Shown: positions 1 through 7,112 of the stretch, in pieces | Numbering within the stretch: position 1 is the first letter of the stretch | How the letters are laid out: every line of letters begins with the position of its first letter | NCBI GenBank assembly: GCA_030146705.1 | Contig: JASLBE010000034.1 | Location: 1 to 14,062 of the forward strand | Length of the DNA stretch: 14,062 nucleotides | Reading direction: 5' to 3' | DNA from: Tissierellales bacterium | GTDB taxonomy: Bacteria > Bacillota > Clostridia > Tissierellales > Tissierellaceae | Made by a program: the position numbers and the translations under genes | Notes under the pieces: generated by a model | Told to the model about the DNA's origin: nothing | Databases searched by the model: none | What the model saw: only the letters and a program-made list of their open reading frames with translations

Positions 1-101
1 CTTGATATTGCTGCTGTTAATGTTGTTTTTCCGTGGTCAACATGGCCTATTGTTCCTATGTTAACATGCGGTTTCGTTCTTTCAAATACTTCCTTACCCA
101 T
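1..101 (-). CDS. tuf: Elongation factor Tu, N-terminal end (partial)
   Basis: Only the first 33 codons are in the window; the gene continues beyond the left edge. The translation begins MGKEVFERTKPHVNIGTIGH and runs into VDHGKTTLTAAIS. This is the EF-Tu N-terminus with the G1/P-loop GHVDHGKT that binds GTP. EF-Tu delivers aminoacyl-tRNA to the ribosomal A site. The start ATG at 99-101 has a strong AGGAGG at 110-115 with an 8-nt spacer. It lies 64 nt downstream of tRNA-Thr and is probably co-transcribed with it from the promoter at 311-339. Identity is secure from the P-loop context; the rest of the protein cannot be judged. Confidence 0.97.
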   Translation of the reverse strand, partial: MGKEVFERTKPHVNIGTIGHVDHGKTTLTAAIS

Positions 102-165
102 TGTTCATTCCTCCTAAGTTTTTTATTATTTTAACTTTTAAGTAAACATAACCTGGTGTTTCTTC

Positions 166-241
166 TGGAGCCCACGACCGGAATTGAACCGGTGACCTCT
201 TGCTTACCATGCAAGTGCTCTACCTACTGAGCTACGAGGGC
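166..241 (-). tRNA. tRNA-Thr (anticodon GGT)
   Basis: A complete 76-nt cloverleaf can be folded by eye. It has a D-arm stem GCTC/GAGC, an anticodon stem CTTGC/GCAAG with loop ATGGTAA (anticodon GGT, reading ACC and ACU threonine codons), a T-stem ACCGG/CCGGT with loop TTCAATT, and an encoded CCA at 166-168. The acceptor stem is GCCCTCG against CGTGGGC and contains one U-U mismatch at pair 5:68, which is unusual. It sits immediately upstream of tuf, an arrangement also known for thrT-tufB in enterobacteria. It shares the promoter at 311-339. Confidence 0.96.
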
Positions 242-251
242 ATTAACCACC

Positions 252-279
252 TCTTAAGCTAAAATATATTTGCTTAAGA
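252..279. repeat. 8-bp inverted repeat in the tRNA-Thr leader
   Basis: TCTTAAGC (252-259) and GCTTAAGA (272-279) are perfect complements separated by a 12-nt AT-only loop that is itself partly palindromic. It lies between the promoter and the mature tRNA 5' end. It could be a leader hairpin affecting tRNA 5' processing, or a chance structure in AT-rich DNA. There is no following U-tract, so it is not an intrinsic terminator. Confidence 0.4.
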
Positions 280-310
280 CCATTTCGGTATTTTGAAAAT
301 ATCCAATACT

Positions 311-339
311 ATTATATTTAAAGGATTCTAGTTCGTCAA
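311..339 (-). promoter_or_regulatory. Sigma-A-type promoter of tRNA-Thr/tuf
   Basis: On the minus strand, TTGACG (334-339, five of six consensus bases) is followed after 17 nt by a perfect TATAAT (311-316). The predicted start is near 304, about 60 nt upstream of the tRNA. The -35 box contains the TGA stop codon of the preceding yacP gene, so tRNA-Thr and tuf can be transcribed independently of the long upstream operon. I see no intrinsic terminator between yacP and this promoter. Confidence 0.8.
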
Positions 340-872
340 GTGTCTTCTTTATTAGAAATAATATTTTGTAGTTTACTTATGGTTTTTTCATCTAATCTTC
401 CGAAATAATAGTCATTTTTTTCATTGTTTATATTTTGTTTCTTTGAAACTATTTTTTTAGTTGCAAAAATTTCATTCTTAAGCTCTCTAGCAGAAATCCT
501 AGTAGCCCCCCTACTTAAAATAATTTCTTGCTCCAGCTTGTCCGATGTCGCAACCCTCACCTTTTTTCTCCTAGCTATTTTAGCTATACTTCTTTCTATA
601 TAATGGTCAGCAGTTTCAAATTCCTGAGTATAAACAAGCTTAAGACCATTAATTTCTTCCACTGTACCACTATTTCCCTTTACAAGGTGGGCATCAAAAA
701 CCAAAATTATATTTATACCTGAGTAAGACCCATACTCAACTAAAATTTCTATTAAATGCTTACGGGCTTCCTCAAGCTTGCCAGTTTTTCTAGATTTAAA
801 AATATCCCAAGAGTTTATAATGTTATAACCATCTACATACAAGTATTCCTCTGTTCTAGGTATATTACCCAT
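336..872 (-). CDS. yacP: YacP/Rae1-like NYN-domain ribosome-associated endoribonuclease
   Basis: About 178 aa, a normal length for the YacP family (the Bacillus protein is about 170 aa). The NYN (PIN-like) nuclease fold is marked by YVDGYNIINSW near the N-terminus, VFDAHLVKG in the middle, an E-T-A-D segment and VATSDKLEQ. These supply the conserved acidic metal-binding residues. In B. subtilis the homologue Rae1 cleaves mRNA in the ribosomal A site in a translation-dependent way; that function is carried over by family. The gene ends the cysS-mrnC-thyX-rlmB run. The ATG at 870-872 overlaps the rlmB stop as ATGGGTAA and gives a family-like N-terminus. An upstream in-frame ATG at 891-893 would add seven residues but has no visible Shine-Dalgarno. 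The TGA stop lies inside the next promoter's -35 box. Confidence 0.9.
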   Translation of the reverse strand: MGNIPRTEEYLYVDGYNIINSWDIFKSRKTGKLEEARKHLIEILVEYGSYSGINIILVFDAHLVKGNSGTVEEINGLKLVYTQEFETADHYIERSIAKIARRKKVRVATSDKLEQEIILSRGATRISARELKNEIFATKKIVSKKQNINNEKNDYYFGRLDEKTISKLQNIISNKEDT

Positions 873-1599
873 TATTTTGTCTAAATACCTCATACATTAA
901 TATACTAGCTGCATTAGATGCATTTAGCGAAGATATTTTTCCCTTCATAGGAATACTTAAAATAACATCACAATTTTCCCTTACTAATCTAGAAATCCCC
1001 TTGCCTTCATTACCTATTACCAGGCCAACACTTCCAGTTAAATTCGCCTTATAATATGTTTCTCCATCCATATCAGCCCCATAAATCCAAAGCCCCTCAT
1101 CTTTTAAGTACTTTATAGTATTGGTGATGTTAGTTACCTTGGCTATTTTTATATACTCAACAGCACCAGCCGAAGAACTATAAACAGTATGGTTTACTGA
1201 GGCAGACCTTCTTTCTGGAATTATTATTCCATGGGCACCTGCACACTCTGCCGTCCTAGCTATGGCTCCTAGGTTATGAGGGTCTTCTAATTCGTCTAAA
1301 ATTATTACAAAAGGAGCTTCCTCCCTTTCCCTAGCATAGGCCAAAATATCTTCAACAGAAGTATATTTATAGGGTGATATTACTGCTGCAACACCTTGGT
1401 GTGGTGCTCCCCCTCCAATTTCATCTAGGGTCTTTTGGTTGACCTCCTGAATAAGAATATTTTTCTCCCTGGCTATAGCTATTATTTTATTAATAGATCC
1501 TTTTAAGTCCCCCCTAAGAACCAAGAGTTTTTCTATATCATCCCTATTTTTAAGGACCTCAATCACAGGATTTCTCCCAATTATATATTGCATCTCCAT
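865..1599 (-). CDS. rlmB: 23S rRNA (guanosine-2'-O-)-methyltransferase RlmB, TrmH/SpoU family
   Basis: 244 aa, the usual family length. Residues 1-75 form the substrate-binding domain (GRNPVIEVL, ending HQGVAAVIS). The rest is the SPOUT methyltransferase domain with its trefoil-knot motifs: motif 1 DPHNLGAIARTAE (106-118, with the catalytic-type Asn and Arg), motif 2 IGNEGKGI (195-202) and motif 3 IPMKGKISSLNAS (216-228). The family methylates a guanosine in 23S rRNA using S-adenosylmethionine; assignment as RlmB/YacO rather than another TrmH member rests mainly on the cysS-mrnC-rlmB-yacP context. The ATG is preceded by AAAGGAG at about 9 nt. It starts 14 nt after thyX and overlaps yacP by a few bases. 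Confidence 0.94.
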   Translation of the reverse strand: MEMQYIIGRNPVIEVLKNRDDIEKLLVLRGDLKGSINKIIAIAREKNILIQEVNQKTLDEIGGGAPHQGVAAVISPYKYTSVEDILAYAREREEAPFVIILDELEDPHNLGAIARTAECAGAHGIIIPERRSASVNHTVYSSSAGAVEYIKIAKVTNITNTIKYLKDEGLWIYGADMDGETYYKANLTGSVGLVIGNEGKGISRLVRENCDVILSIPMKGKISSLNASNAASILMYEVFRQNNG

Positions 1600-1613
1600 A
1601 GTAGTCTTCTCCT

Positions 1614-2324
1614 TTATAAACTCTTAAATTTCTCCCTTACAACTTCAATTTTCCCACAAGTCATCTTTCCTTCTGGGCAAGGCCCTCCTAGGCAAGATGG
1701 TCCAGCATTTTTAAATATTATAGGATAAACTTCCTTAACCTGCCTTAACATCTCCACTGCCATATCCCTTATTTCTCTTTGGGCTCTTTCACAGGTCCTA
1801 AGCCTAAAGAAATGCATCAGGCTCCTAGCATTCATAGTTAGAACTATCTTGGTTTCTGCTCCATTTGGAAGTACATACCTGGCATCTTCTATAGCTTGTT
1901 TTTCATCCCTTCCATTTTCCATAAGTAAGTCCACTAATTTATCATAAGTAGCCTGGTCTTCTTCCATTTGCCTTATATAGAGTTTTTTTGCCTCTCCTAT
2001 TTTTTCAATTTCCCTAGGAATAATATAGGCAAATTGGTCCTCTCTTACATACCTTTGGGACTGCTGGGAATAGCTTGCCAACCTATGTCTTACTAGCTGG
2101 TGGGTCAAGGATCTTGAAACCCCCTCAACTGCAAAAGTAAAGCTTATATGTTCAATAGGACTTTCATGGCCCATACTAACTAGCCTATTTAAAAACTTCT
2201 CAATGTTTTCTTCAGTCAAGCCCTCTTCTATTTCTTCCACTCCAACTGGAGAGTAACAAAGCTTGGCTGCAGAAGAAATCAGCTTTTCGCCATCAGGCGT
2301 ATACCTAAGTAATTTAACCCTCAT
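1614..2324 (-). CDS. thyX: Flavin-dependent thymidylate synthase ThyX
   Basis: 236 aa. The ThyX signature RHRxxSxxxxSxR is intact as RHRLASYSQQSQR (residues 79-91). It lies downstream of SPIEHISFTF and before the LRTCERAQ segment that helps bind flavin and dUMP. The enzyme makes dTMP from dUMP using methylenetetrahydrofolate and reduced FAD. The Cys-rich tail (CLGGPC...TCGK) resembles what I recall from clostridial members. I chose the ATG at 2322-2324, which has AAGGGGG 7 nt upstream. A longer reading from a TTG at 2345 would put this ribosome binding site inside the coding region. The start overlaps the mrnC stop by 11 bases, suggesting translational coupling. No thyA is visible in the window. 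Confidence 0.95.
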   Translation of the reverse strand: MRVKLLRYTPDGEKLISSAAKLCYSPVGVEEIEEGLTEENIEKFLNRLVSMGHESPIEHISFTFAVEGVSRSLTHQLVRHRLASYSQQSQRYVREDQFAYIIPREIEKIGEAKKLYIRQMEEDQATYDKLVDLLMENGRDEKQAIEDARYVLPNGAETKIVLTMNARSLMHFFRLRTCERAQREIRDMAVEMLRQVKEVYPIIFKNAGPSCLGGPCPEGKMTCGKIEVVREKFKSL

Positions 2325-3021
2325 TTTTTTCCCCCTTAAATTCAAACAACCAGTCTCCTTGAAAAACCAGTCCCTCTTCTTCTAAATAGTCATTAAAAAC
2401 CCTCTTTATTTCTTCCTCCTGCTTGCTATAGTCTAAAAAATCCAAGGGGAAGTCTAGTCTGGTCTCAAGGCCAGCCTCTCCTCCTAGATTTTCTATAGTA
2501 GAAGCTTCAAAGTCAATAGACTTGCTAGAAAAAAGTTTTTCCAAGTCTGCCTTAATAAAGCTTTCCTCCTTACTAGCAGGCTTTAAAATTACCCCTTTAA
2601 GCCTTAATAAAACTTCACTATATAAAATCTTTTCCATTATAGTATAAAGTCTTTCATCTTCCCCTCTTAGATAGAGGTAGCCTAGTAGGGCTTCAAATCC
2701 TGTTGCGTACTTATAGTCCATAATATTCATATTCTTAGGACTAGAATGGACCTTGGCATTCCTACCCCTTTTTACTACTTTTTTTTCCTTACTTGTTAAA
2801 AAGTCCTCTAACATAGCAACTATATCTGCCTGGGCTTTTGCATTTACAAGCTTCCTAGCCTGCTTATTCATCTGGTTAACATTTTTCTTTCCATCTAGTA
2901 GGTAGGTCCTTATAAAAAGTTCATAGACCCCATCACCTATATAAGCCAGTTGAAGAGGAGATAGCATAAGTATATCCTCTTCAGTCAAAGTCTTATTTAT
3001 ATCCCTAAATATATTTTTCAT
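2314..3021 (-). CDS. mrnC: Mini-ribonuclease III with long C-terminal extension
   Basis: The N-terminal ~145 residues match Mini-III, the dimeric RNase III-like enzyme without a dsRNA-binding domain that matures 23S rRNA ends. LQLAYIGDGVYELFIR carries the catalytic Asp, NKQARKLVNAKAQA follows, and GFEALLGYLYL holds the second catalytic acidic residue. The protein is about 235 aa while the Bacillus enzyme is 143 aa. The extra ~90 residues (about 2314-2592) are acidic and charged, and I do not recognise them. The chosen ATG (3019-3021) has GGAG 11 nt upstream; a GTG at 3028-3030 is only 2 nt from it. The gene starts at the cysS stop (3023-3025) and overlaps thyX at its end. Confidence 0.9.
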   Translation of the reverse strand: MKNIFRDINKTLTEEDILMLSPLQLAYIGDGVYELFIRTYLLDGKKNVNQMNKQARKLVNAKAQADIVAMLEDFLTSKEKKVVKRGRNAKVHSSPKNMNIMDYKYATGFEALLGYLYLRGEDERLYTIMEKILYSEVLLRLKGVILKPASKEESFIKADLEKLFSSKSIDFEASTIENLGGEAGLETRLDFPLDFLDYSKQEEEIKRVFNDYLEEEGLVFQGDWLFEFKGEKNEG

Positions 3022-3022
3022 T

Positions 3023-4420
3023 TTAAGCACGTCTCCATTTTACTCCATCTTTAGTGTCTTCTAAAACTATCCCCTGGTCAAGTAACCTATCCCTTATATC
3101 ATCAGCCAATTGGTAGTCCTTATTTTTCCTAGCCTCTTGACGCTTTTCTATAAGGTCTAAAATATCAGCTTCCAATATTTCTTCCTTCCTATACAAAAGT
3201 CCTAGTACCCCACTTAGTTCATTAAGCTTGCCTAGGTATTGGTTAAGAACCTTAGCATTAGTGGTTGTATCAAAATTTTGGTTACTATATTTAACCAATT
3301 CAAAAAGAGCTGTTATTCCATCCGCCGTATTTATATCGTCCCTCATACTAGTTATAAACCTATCCTCTATCCTAGCTAGTTCTTTAATATGGTCTTCATC
3401 AGCTGGGTCTAGATCTCTCTCTTCAGCCCTTTCAACTAGGTATTCTAAATGGTTTCTACCAGTGTACAATCTTTCTAGGGCATGTTTCATTTGTTCCATT
3501 ATCTCCCTACTAAAATTTAAGGGACTCCTATAGTGGGAGGATATTAAGAAGTACCTTAAAACTTCTAGGTCAAACTCCTCAGCTATTTCCTTAACTGTAA
3601 AGAAATTACCCTCAGACTTGCTCATCTTGCTCCCATCAATAGTTAGCATACCATTATGGAGCCAATAATTTGCAAATGGTTTTCCTGTCAAGGTTTCTGA
3701 TTGGGCAATCTCATTTTCATGGTGGGGGAATTGTAGGTCACTGCCTCCAGCATGGATGTCAATAGTATCTCCTAGGAGCTCCCTACTCATTACAGAACAT
3801 TCTATGTGCCAACCAGGCCTCCCCAAGCCCCAAGGACTATCCCAAGAAGGTTCCCCCTCTTTTGATTTTTTCCAAAGAGCAAAGTCCATAGGGTTTTCCT
3901 TTTGGTCACTAATTTCTATCCTAGCACCAGCCTGGAGGTCATCAATGTTTTTCTTAGACAATTTTCCGTAGTCCTTGGCCTCTAAGACCCTAAAGTAAAC
4001 ATCTCCATTTGATTCATAAGCAGCCCCCTTGTCTATAAGGCTTCCAACAAACTCAATTATGTTTTCAATAAAATGGGTTGCCCTTGGATGGATAGTTGAC
4101 TCTTCCTTAACATTTAAGGACTTGGCATCCTCCTTGTAAGCATCTATATACCTATTGGCTATAACATTAAAGTCCACACCTTCTTCTATGGCTTTTTTTA
4201 TAACCTTATCATCTATATCTGTAAAATTGACAATAAACCTAACATCATAGCCTTCAAACTCCATAAAACGCCTAAGAGTATCAAATACTATCATAGGCCT
4301 AGCATTGCCTACATGGATATAGTCATAAACTGTTGGCCCACAAGCATATATTCCAACTTTTCCTTCTTCTAAAGGTTTAAATTCCTCTTTTTTCCTAGTT
4401 AGAGTATTATATAGTTTCAT
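3023..4420 (-). CDS. cysS: Cysteinyl-tRNA synthetase
   Basis: 465 aa, a standard length. Class I signatures are present: YDYIHVGNARP (HIGH-type, residues 33-41) and KMSKSEGNF (265-273). The active-site zinc ligands that select cysteine are in place: Cys27 in YACGPT, Cys208 in WHIECSVMS, and His/Glu in HHENE (233-237). It charges tRNA-Cys in the cytoplasm. The start ATG has AAAGGAGGG about 6 nt upstream. It heads the cysS-mrnC-thyX-rlmB-yacP run. I see no cysteine T-box in its 120-nt leader; the hairpin at 4482-4521 is the only notable element there. The promoter is uncertain, so read-through from gltX is likely. Confidence 0.98.
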   Translation of the reverse strand: MKLYNTLTRKKEEFKPLEEGKVGIYACGPTVYDYIHVGNARPMIVFDTLRRFMEFEGYDVRFIVNFTDIDDKVIKKAIEEGVDFNVIANRYIDAYKEDAKSLNVKEESTIHPRATHFIENIIEFVGSLIDKGAAYESNGDVYFRVLEAKDYGKLSKKNIDDLQAGARIEISDQKENPMDFALWKKSKEGEPSWDSPWGLGRPGWHIECSVMSRELLGDTIDIHAGGSDLQFPHHENEIAQSETLTGKPFANYWLHNGMLTIDGSKMSKSEGNFFTVKEIAEEFDLEVLRYFLISSHYRSPLNFSREIMEQMKHALERLYTGRNHLEYLVERAEERDLDPADEDHIKELARIEDRFITSMRDDINTADGITALFELVKYSNQNFDTTTNAKVLNQYLGKLNELSGVLGLLYRKEEILEADILDLIEKRQEARKNKDYQLADDIRDRLLDQGIVLEDTKDGVKWRRA

Positions 4421-4481
4421 AAGTTCCCTCCTTTAGATCAAATACTTATAATCATTAATAAAATTTATCCTATACAAATTC

Positions 4482-4521
4482 TAAGACCATATAATAAACC
4501 TAAGTCTATTATATAGTCTTA
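4482..4521. repeat. 15-bp inverted repeat between gltX and cysS
   Basis: On the plus strand the arms are 4482-4496 and 4507-4521, separated by a 10-nt spacer. In the minus-strand transcript they form an uninterrupted 15-bp stem with a single G-U wobble (TAAGACTATATAATA against TATTATATGGTCTTA). On the plus strand the same position would be a C-A mismatch, so an RNA role in the gltX-cysS message is favoured. No U-run follows, so it is not a standard terminator. Each arm contains a TATAAT-like hexamer, but I find no good -35 for either. It could be a processing or stability hairpin, or an operator. Confidence 0.6.
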
Positions 4522-4540
4522 TGAAATTTAATACACCTAT

Positions 4541-6022
4541 TTAAATATAGTTTTCCTTTACAACTTCAATCCTCTTTAGGATTTTTTCTTTACCTAATAG
4601 GACTAAAATATTTACAAATTCTGGTCCATGAATTTCTCCAGTTAAGGCAACCCTAGCTGGCATATAAAGGTTTTTCCCCTTAACTCCAGTGGCCTTTTGA
4701 ATAGTCTTCATAAAACCCTTTGCATAATCTAGGTCTATACTGTCAACCTTGTTTAGCTCATCTTCTATGGCCTGTAGAACTTCAGAAACCCCTTCCCCTT
4801 TTAAAACTTCTAAAGTTTCTTCATCCTCAATAGTAAAGTCTTCCTTAAAGATAAACTCTACCTTTTCTGGAATTTCATCTAGCCTGTGTAATGATTCTTG
4901 GATAGTTGAAAGAAGTAGGTGGACCCATTCTTCATTATTTCTTATAAAGTCCTCATCCATTTCTCCAGCCTTTTCAAAATATGGGATAGATAGTTCTGTA
5001 AGTTTTTCTATTGGTAGGTCCCTCATATAATGGGCATTTACCCAGTCAAGCTTTTGCTTGTCAAAAATTCCTCCTGTTTTAGCAACCCTATCAAAGGTAA
5101 ATTGTTCTATTAAATCATCCATTGAAAGAATTTCTTCGTTACTTTCTGGAGACCAACCAACTAAAGCAAGGTAGTTTACTAAACCTTCTGGTAGGTAACC
5201 TCTTTCTTTGAAGTCAGTTACAGAAACATCTCCGTGCCTCTTGCTTAGCTTTTGCTTATTCTTGTTTAAAACAGTTGGAAGGTGGACATAAACTGGTTTT
5301 TCCCAACCAAATGCTTCATATAGGTATACGTGCTTTGGCGTAGAAGATACCCATTCTTCTCCCCTAACTACATGGGTAATTCCCATAAGATGGTCATCAA
5401 CAACAACTGCCATATGGTAGGTTGGGAAACCATCAGACTTCAATAAAACTTGGTCATCTGAGTCATCACTGTTAATAGTAATATTCCCTCTTACTAGGTC
5501 CTTAAATGTTATGTCATAGTCCCTAGGAAGTTTCAACCTCACAACATATTTCTCTCCTGCTGCTATCCTTTTTTCTGCCTCTTCCCTGGATACATTCCTG
5601 CAAAGTCCGTCATATTTAGGTGCAAGCCCTTTTATTTTTTGCTCTTCCCTAACCTTGTCCAGCCTATCCTTAGTACAGAAACAGTAGTAGGCATAGCCCT
5701 TATCTATAAGTTCGTCTACATATTTCCTATAAATATCCAGCCTTTTTGATTGGATGTAAGGACCACAGTCCCCCTTTTCTACAATTTTTCCATCCTCTAG
5801 GTAGACACCTTCATCATAGTCAATTCCAGCCCATTTTAAAGAGTTTATAAGGCTCTCTAAAGCTCCTTCTACAAATCTTTCTTGGTCCGTATCTTCTATT
5901 CTTAGGATGAATTTTCCACCCTTATTTCTTGCAAATAAATAATTATATAGCGCTGTTCTTAGTCCACCAATATGCAAATATCCTGTTGGACTTGGCGCAA
6001 ATCTTAATCTAACTTCTTTCAA
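4541..6022 (-). CDS. gltX: Glutamyl-tRNA synthetase
   Basis: 493 aa. Class I motifs are clear: RFAPSPTGYLHIGG near the N-terminus and KLSKRHGD (258-265). A Cys pair CFC (about 114 and 116) with a later Cys (141) looks like the zinc-binding insert of many bacterial GluRS enzymes. It attaches glutamate to tRNA-Glu, and possibly to tRNA-Gln in bacteria that use amidotransferase; that cannot be decided here. I chose the TTG at 6020-6022 because CAGGAGGTG sits 8 nt before it and the protein then begins MKEVRLRFAPSPTG. An in-frame ATG at 6047-6049 lies upstream of this ribosome binding site and about at or before the predicted transcript start, so it is unlikely. Confidence 0.97.
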   Translation of the reverse strand: MKEVRLRFAPSPTGYLHIGGLRTALYNYLFARNKGGKFILRIEDTDQERFVEGALESLINSLKWAGIDYDEGVYLEDGKIVEKGDCGPYIQSKRLDIYRKYVDELIDKGYAYYCFCTKDRLDKVREEQKIKGLAPKYDGLCRNVSREEAEKRIAAGEKYVVRLKLPRDYDITFKDLVRGNITINSDDSDDQVLLKSDGFPTYHMAVVVDDHLMGITHVVRGEEWVSSTPKHVYLYEAFGWEKPVYVHLPTVLNKNKQKLSKRHGDVSVTDFKERGYLPEGLVNYLALVGWSPESNEEILSMDDLIEQFTFDRVAKTGGIFDKQKLDWVNAHYMRDLPIEKLTELSIPYFEKAGEMDEDFIRNNEEWVHLLLSTIQESLHRLDEIPEKVEFIFKEDFTIEDEETLEVLKGEGVSEVLQAIEDELNKVDSIDLDYAKGFMKTIQKATGVKGKNLYMPARVALTGEIHGPEFVNILVLLGKEKILKRIEVVKENYI

Positions 6023-6051
6023 AGTTGACACCTCCTGAATTATTAACATAT

Positions 6052-6080
6052 ATTATATCCTACCATTTACTCACTGTAAA
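6052..6080 (-). promoter_or_regulatory. Sigma-A-type promoter of gltX
   Basis: On the minus strand, TTTACA (6075-6080, five of six) and TATAAT (6052-6057, perfect) are separated by 17 nt. The predicted start is near 6045, about 23 nt before the TTG start, which supports that start codon. It is divergent from the promoter at 6202-6230; about 120 bp lie between the two -35 boxes. Confidence 0.75.
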
Positions 6081-6201
6081 CTCCACAAGACAATATAAGT
6101 AAAATCCCAGCCTAAAATCCCTAGCTATATGCCTAACTTCTCCACTTAAATTTATTTATAAGCCTAAAAGCCTCCTAACTAATAACAAACTATATTATTT
6201 A

Positions 6202-6230
6202 TTGAATCTTATACCATTTAACTATATAAT
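6202..6230 (+). promoter_or_regulatory. Promoter of the two-gene DUF1266-like operon
   Basis: TTGAAT (6202-6207, four of six) is followed after 17 nt by a perfect TATAAT (6225-6230). The predicted start is near 6237, about 23 nt upstream of the ATG at 6260, leaving room for the AAGGAGG at 6246-6252. Confidence 0.7.
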
Positions 6231-6259
6231 TATCTTAACTTATGTAAGGAGGACCTTTT

Positions 6260-7102
6260 ATGAATGAATTAACTAGGCTAATAATATTTACAAGCCTTGT
6301 AGTTATAGCAGTTTTAATTATATTTTTTATCTGCCTTTCTATATATCACTATATTAAAAGGAAATTTAATAATGTTAGTTTTTTAAACAATGACCAAAAA
6401 ACCGCCCTAACCTTTGGTGCTATTTTAGCCATAAGAAATGGAAGGAATTTTTCCAGCCTAAAGGGGGCTAGAGGTGAAGATTTAATAGCTGATAGGTTTG
6501 CCATAGACCAAGCCATTATAAGCGAGTGGTCCATCTACAACTACCAAGACTTTCTCTCTGCTATAAACTGGCTTAGGTATGAAGGCCATAGGAAAACTAT
6601 ACCTTTTTTAGACCTGGATCCTAAGTTTAAACACTTTGAAAATTTTAGCCTAGATGACATATTTAGGGAGTTTATAGCCTTAAAGAAAAATAAAGACCTA
6701 GTTAGAGATTATCCTGGTGAATTTTTAGAACATTTTAAATGTTTAGACCTGGTTTATAAGACCCTGGTAAATAATTACCAATACCATCCTGAAACCCTTA
6801 ATAGCTTAACTACAATAGCTGCCTGGGACCTTGAAAGACTAATTAACTTGTCTATTTGGGGCCATGTTTTAAAGTACCAGGATGAATTAGATACTTGGGA
6901 GTTTATAGGCTCAGCCATAAATAACCAAATGGACCTTTATAAGTCCTGGGAAGAATACTTTGCTGCCTTCCATTTTGGTCGTGCTGTGTGGAATTTTGAA
7001 CTTGAGTTTTCCCAAGACTATATAGCTAAGATCTTAATTTTAGATAAAAATAGTATTTATAAAAAAATAGACTACCCAAAAAAACCACTAGTTTTAACTT
7101 AA
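6260..7102 (+). CDS. Membrane-anchored DUF1266-like protein (first of a tandem pair)
   Basis: 280 aa, function unknown. Residues 7-31 form one hydrophobic helix followed by KRK, so the positive-inside rule places the rest in the cytoplasm. The C-terminal part resembles the DUF1266 family: a W...NWLRYEGHR segment (90-111), AAWDLERLINLSIWGH (187-202), then DLYKSWEEY (225-233) and FGRAVW (239-244). These match my memory of the AWDxxRxxxLxRxGY...YxSWxEYxxxFxxGRxxW pattern; the assignment is recognition, not a search result. The middle region is charged and helical in appearance. The start is clear, with AAGGAGG 7 nt upstream. It is on the strand opposite to all neighbouring housekeeping genes and is followed 10 nt later by a related gene. 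Codon use resembles the neighbours, so a very recent distant transfer is not evident. Confidence 0.8.
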   Translation: MNELTRLIIFTSLVVIAVLIIFFICLSIYHYIKRKFNNVSFLNNDQKTALTFGAILAIRNGRNFSSLKGARGEDLIADRFAIDQAIISEWSIYNYQDFLSAINWLRYEGHRKTIPFLDLDPKFKHFENFSLDDIFREFIALKKNKDLVRDYPGEFLEHFKCLDLVYKTLVNNYQYHPETLNSLTTIAAWDLERLINLSIWGHVLKYQDELDTWEFIGSAINNQMDLYKSWEEYFAAFHFGRAVWNFELEFSQDYIAKILILDKNSIYKKIDYPKKPLVLT

Positions 7103-7112
7103 GGAGATAAAT

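Noticed and set aside
4421..4540. Possible cysteine T-box or other riboswitch in front of cysS
   Set aside because: No T-box sequence, no specifier loop and no terminator with a U-run; only the inverted repeat reported above.
6050..6259. Possible small gene or T-box upstream of gltX
   Set aside because: The gltX leader from its predicted start is only about 23 nt, and no frame in the remaining divergent gap has a start with a ribosome binding site.
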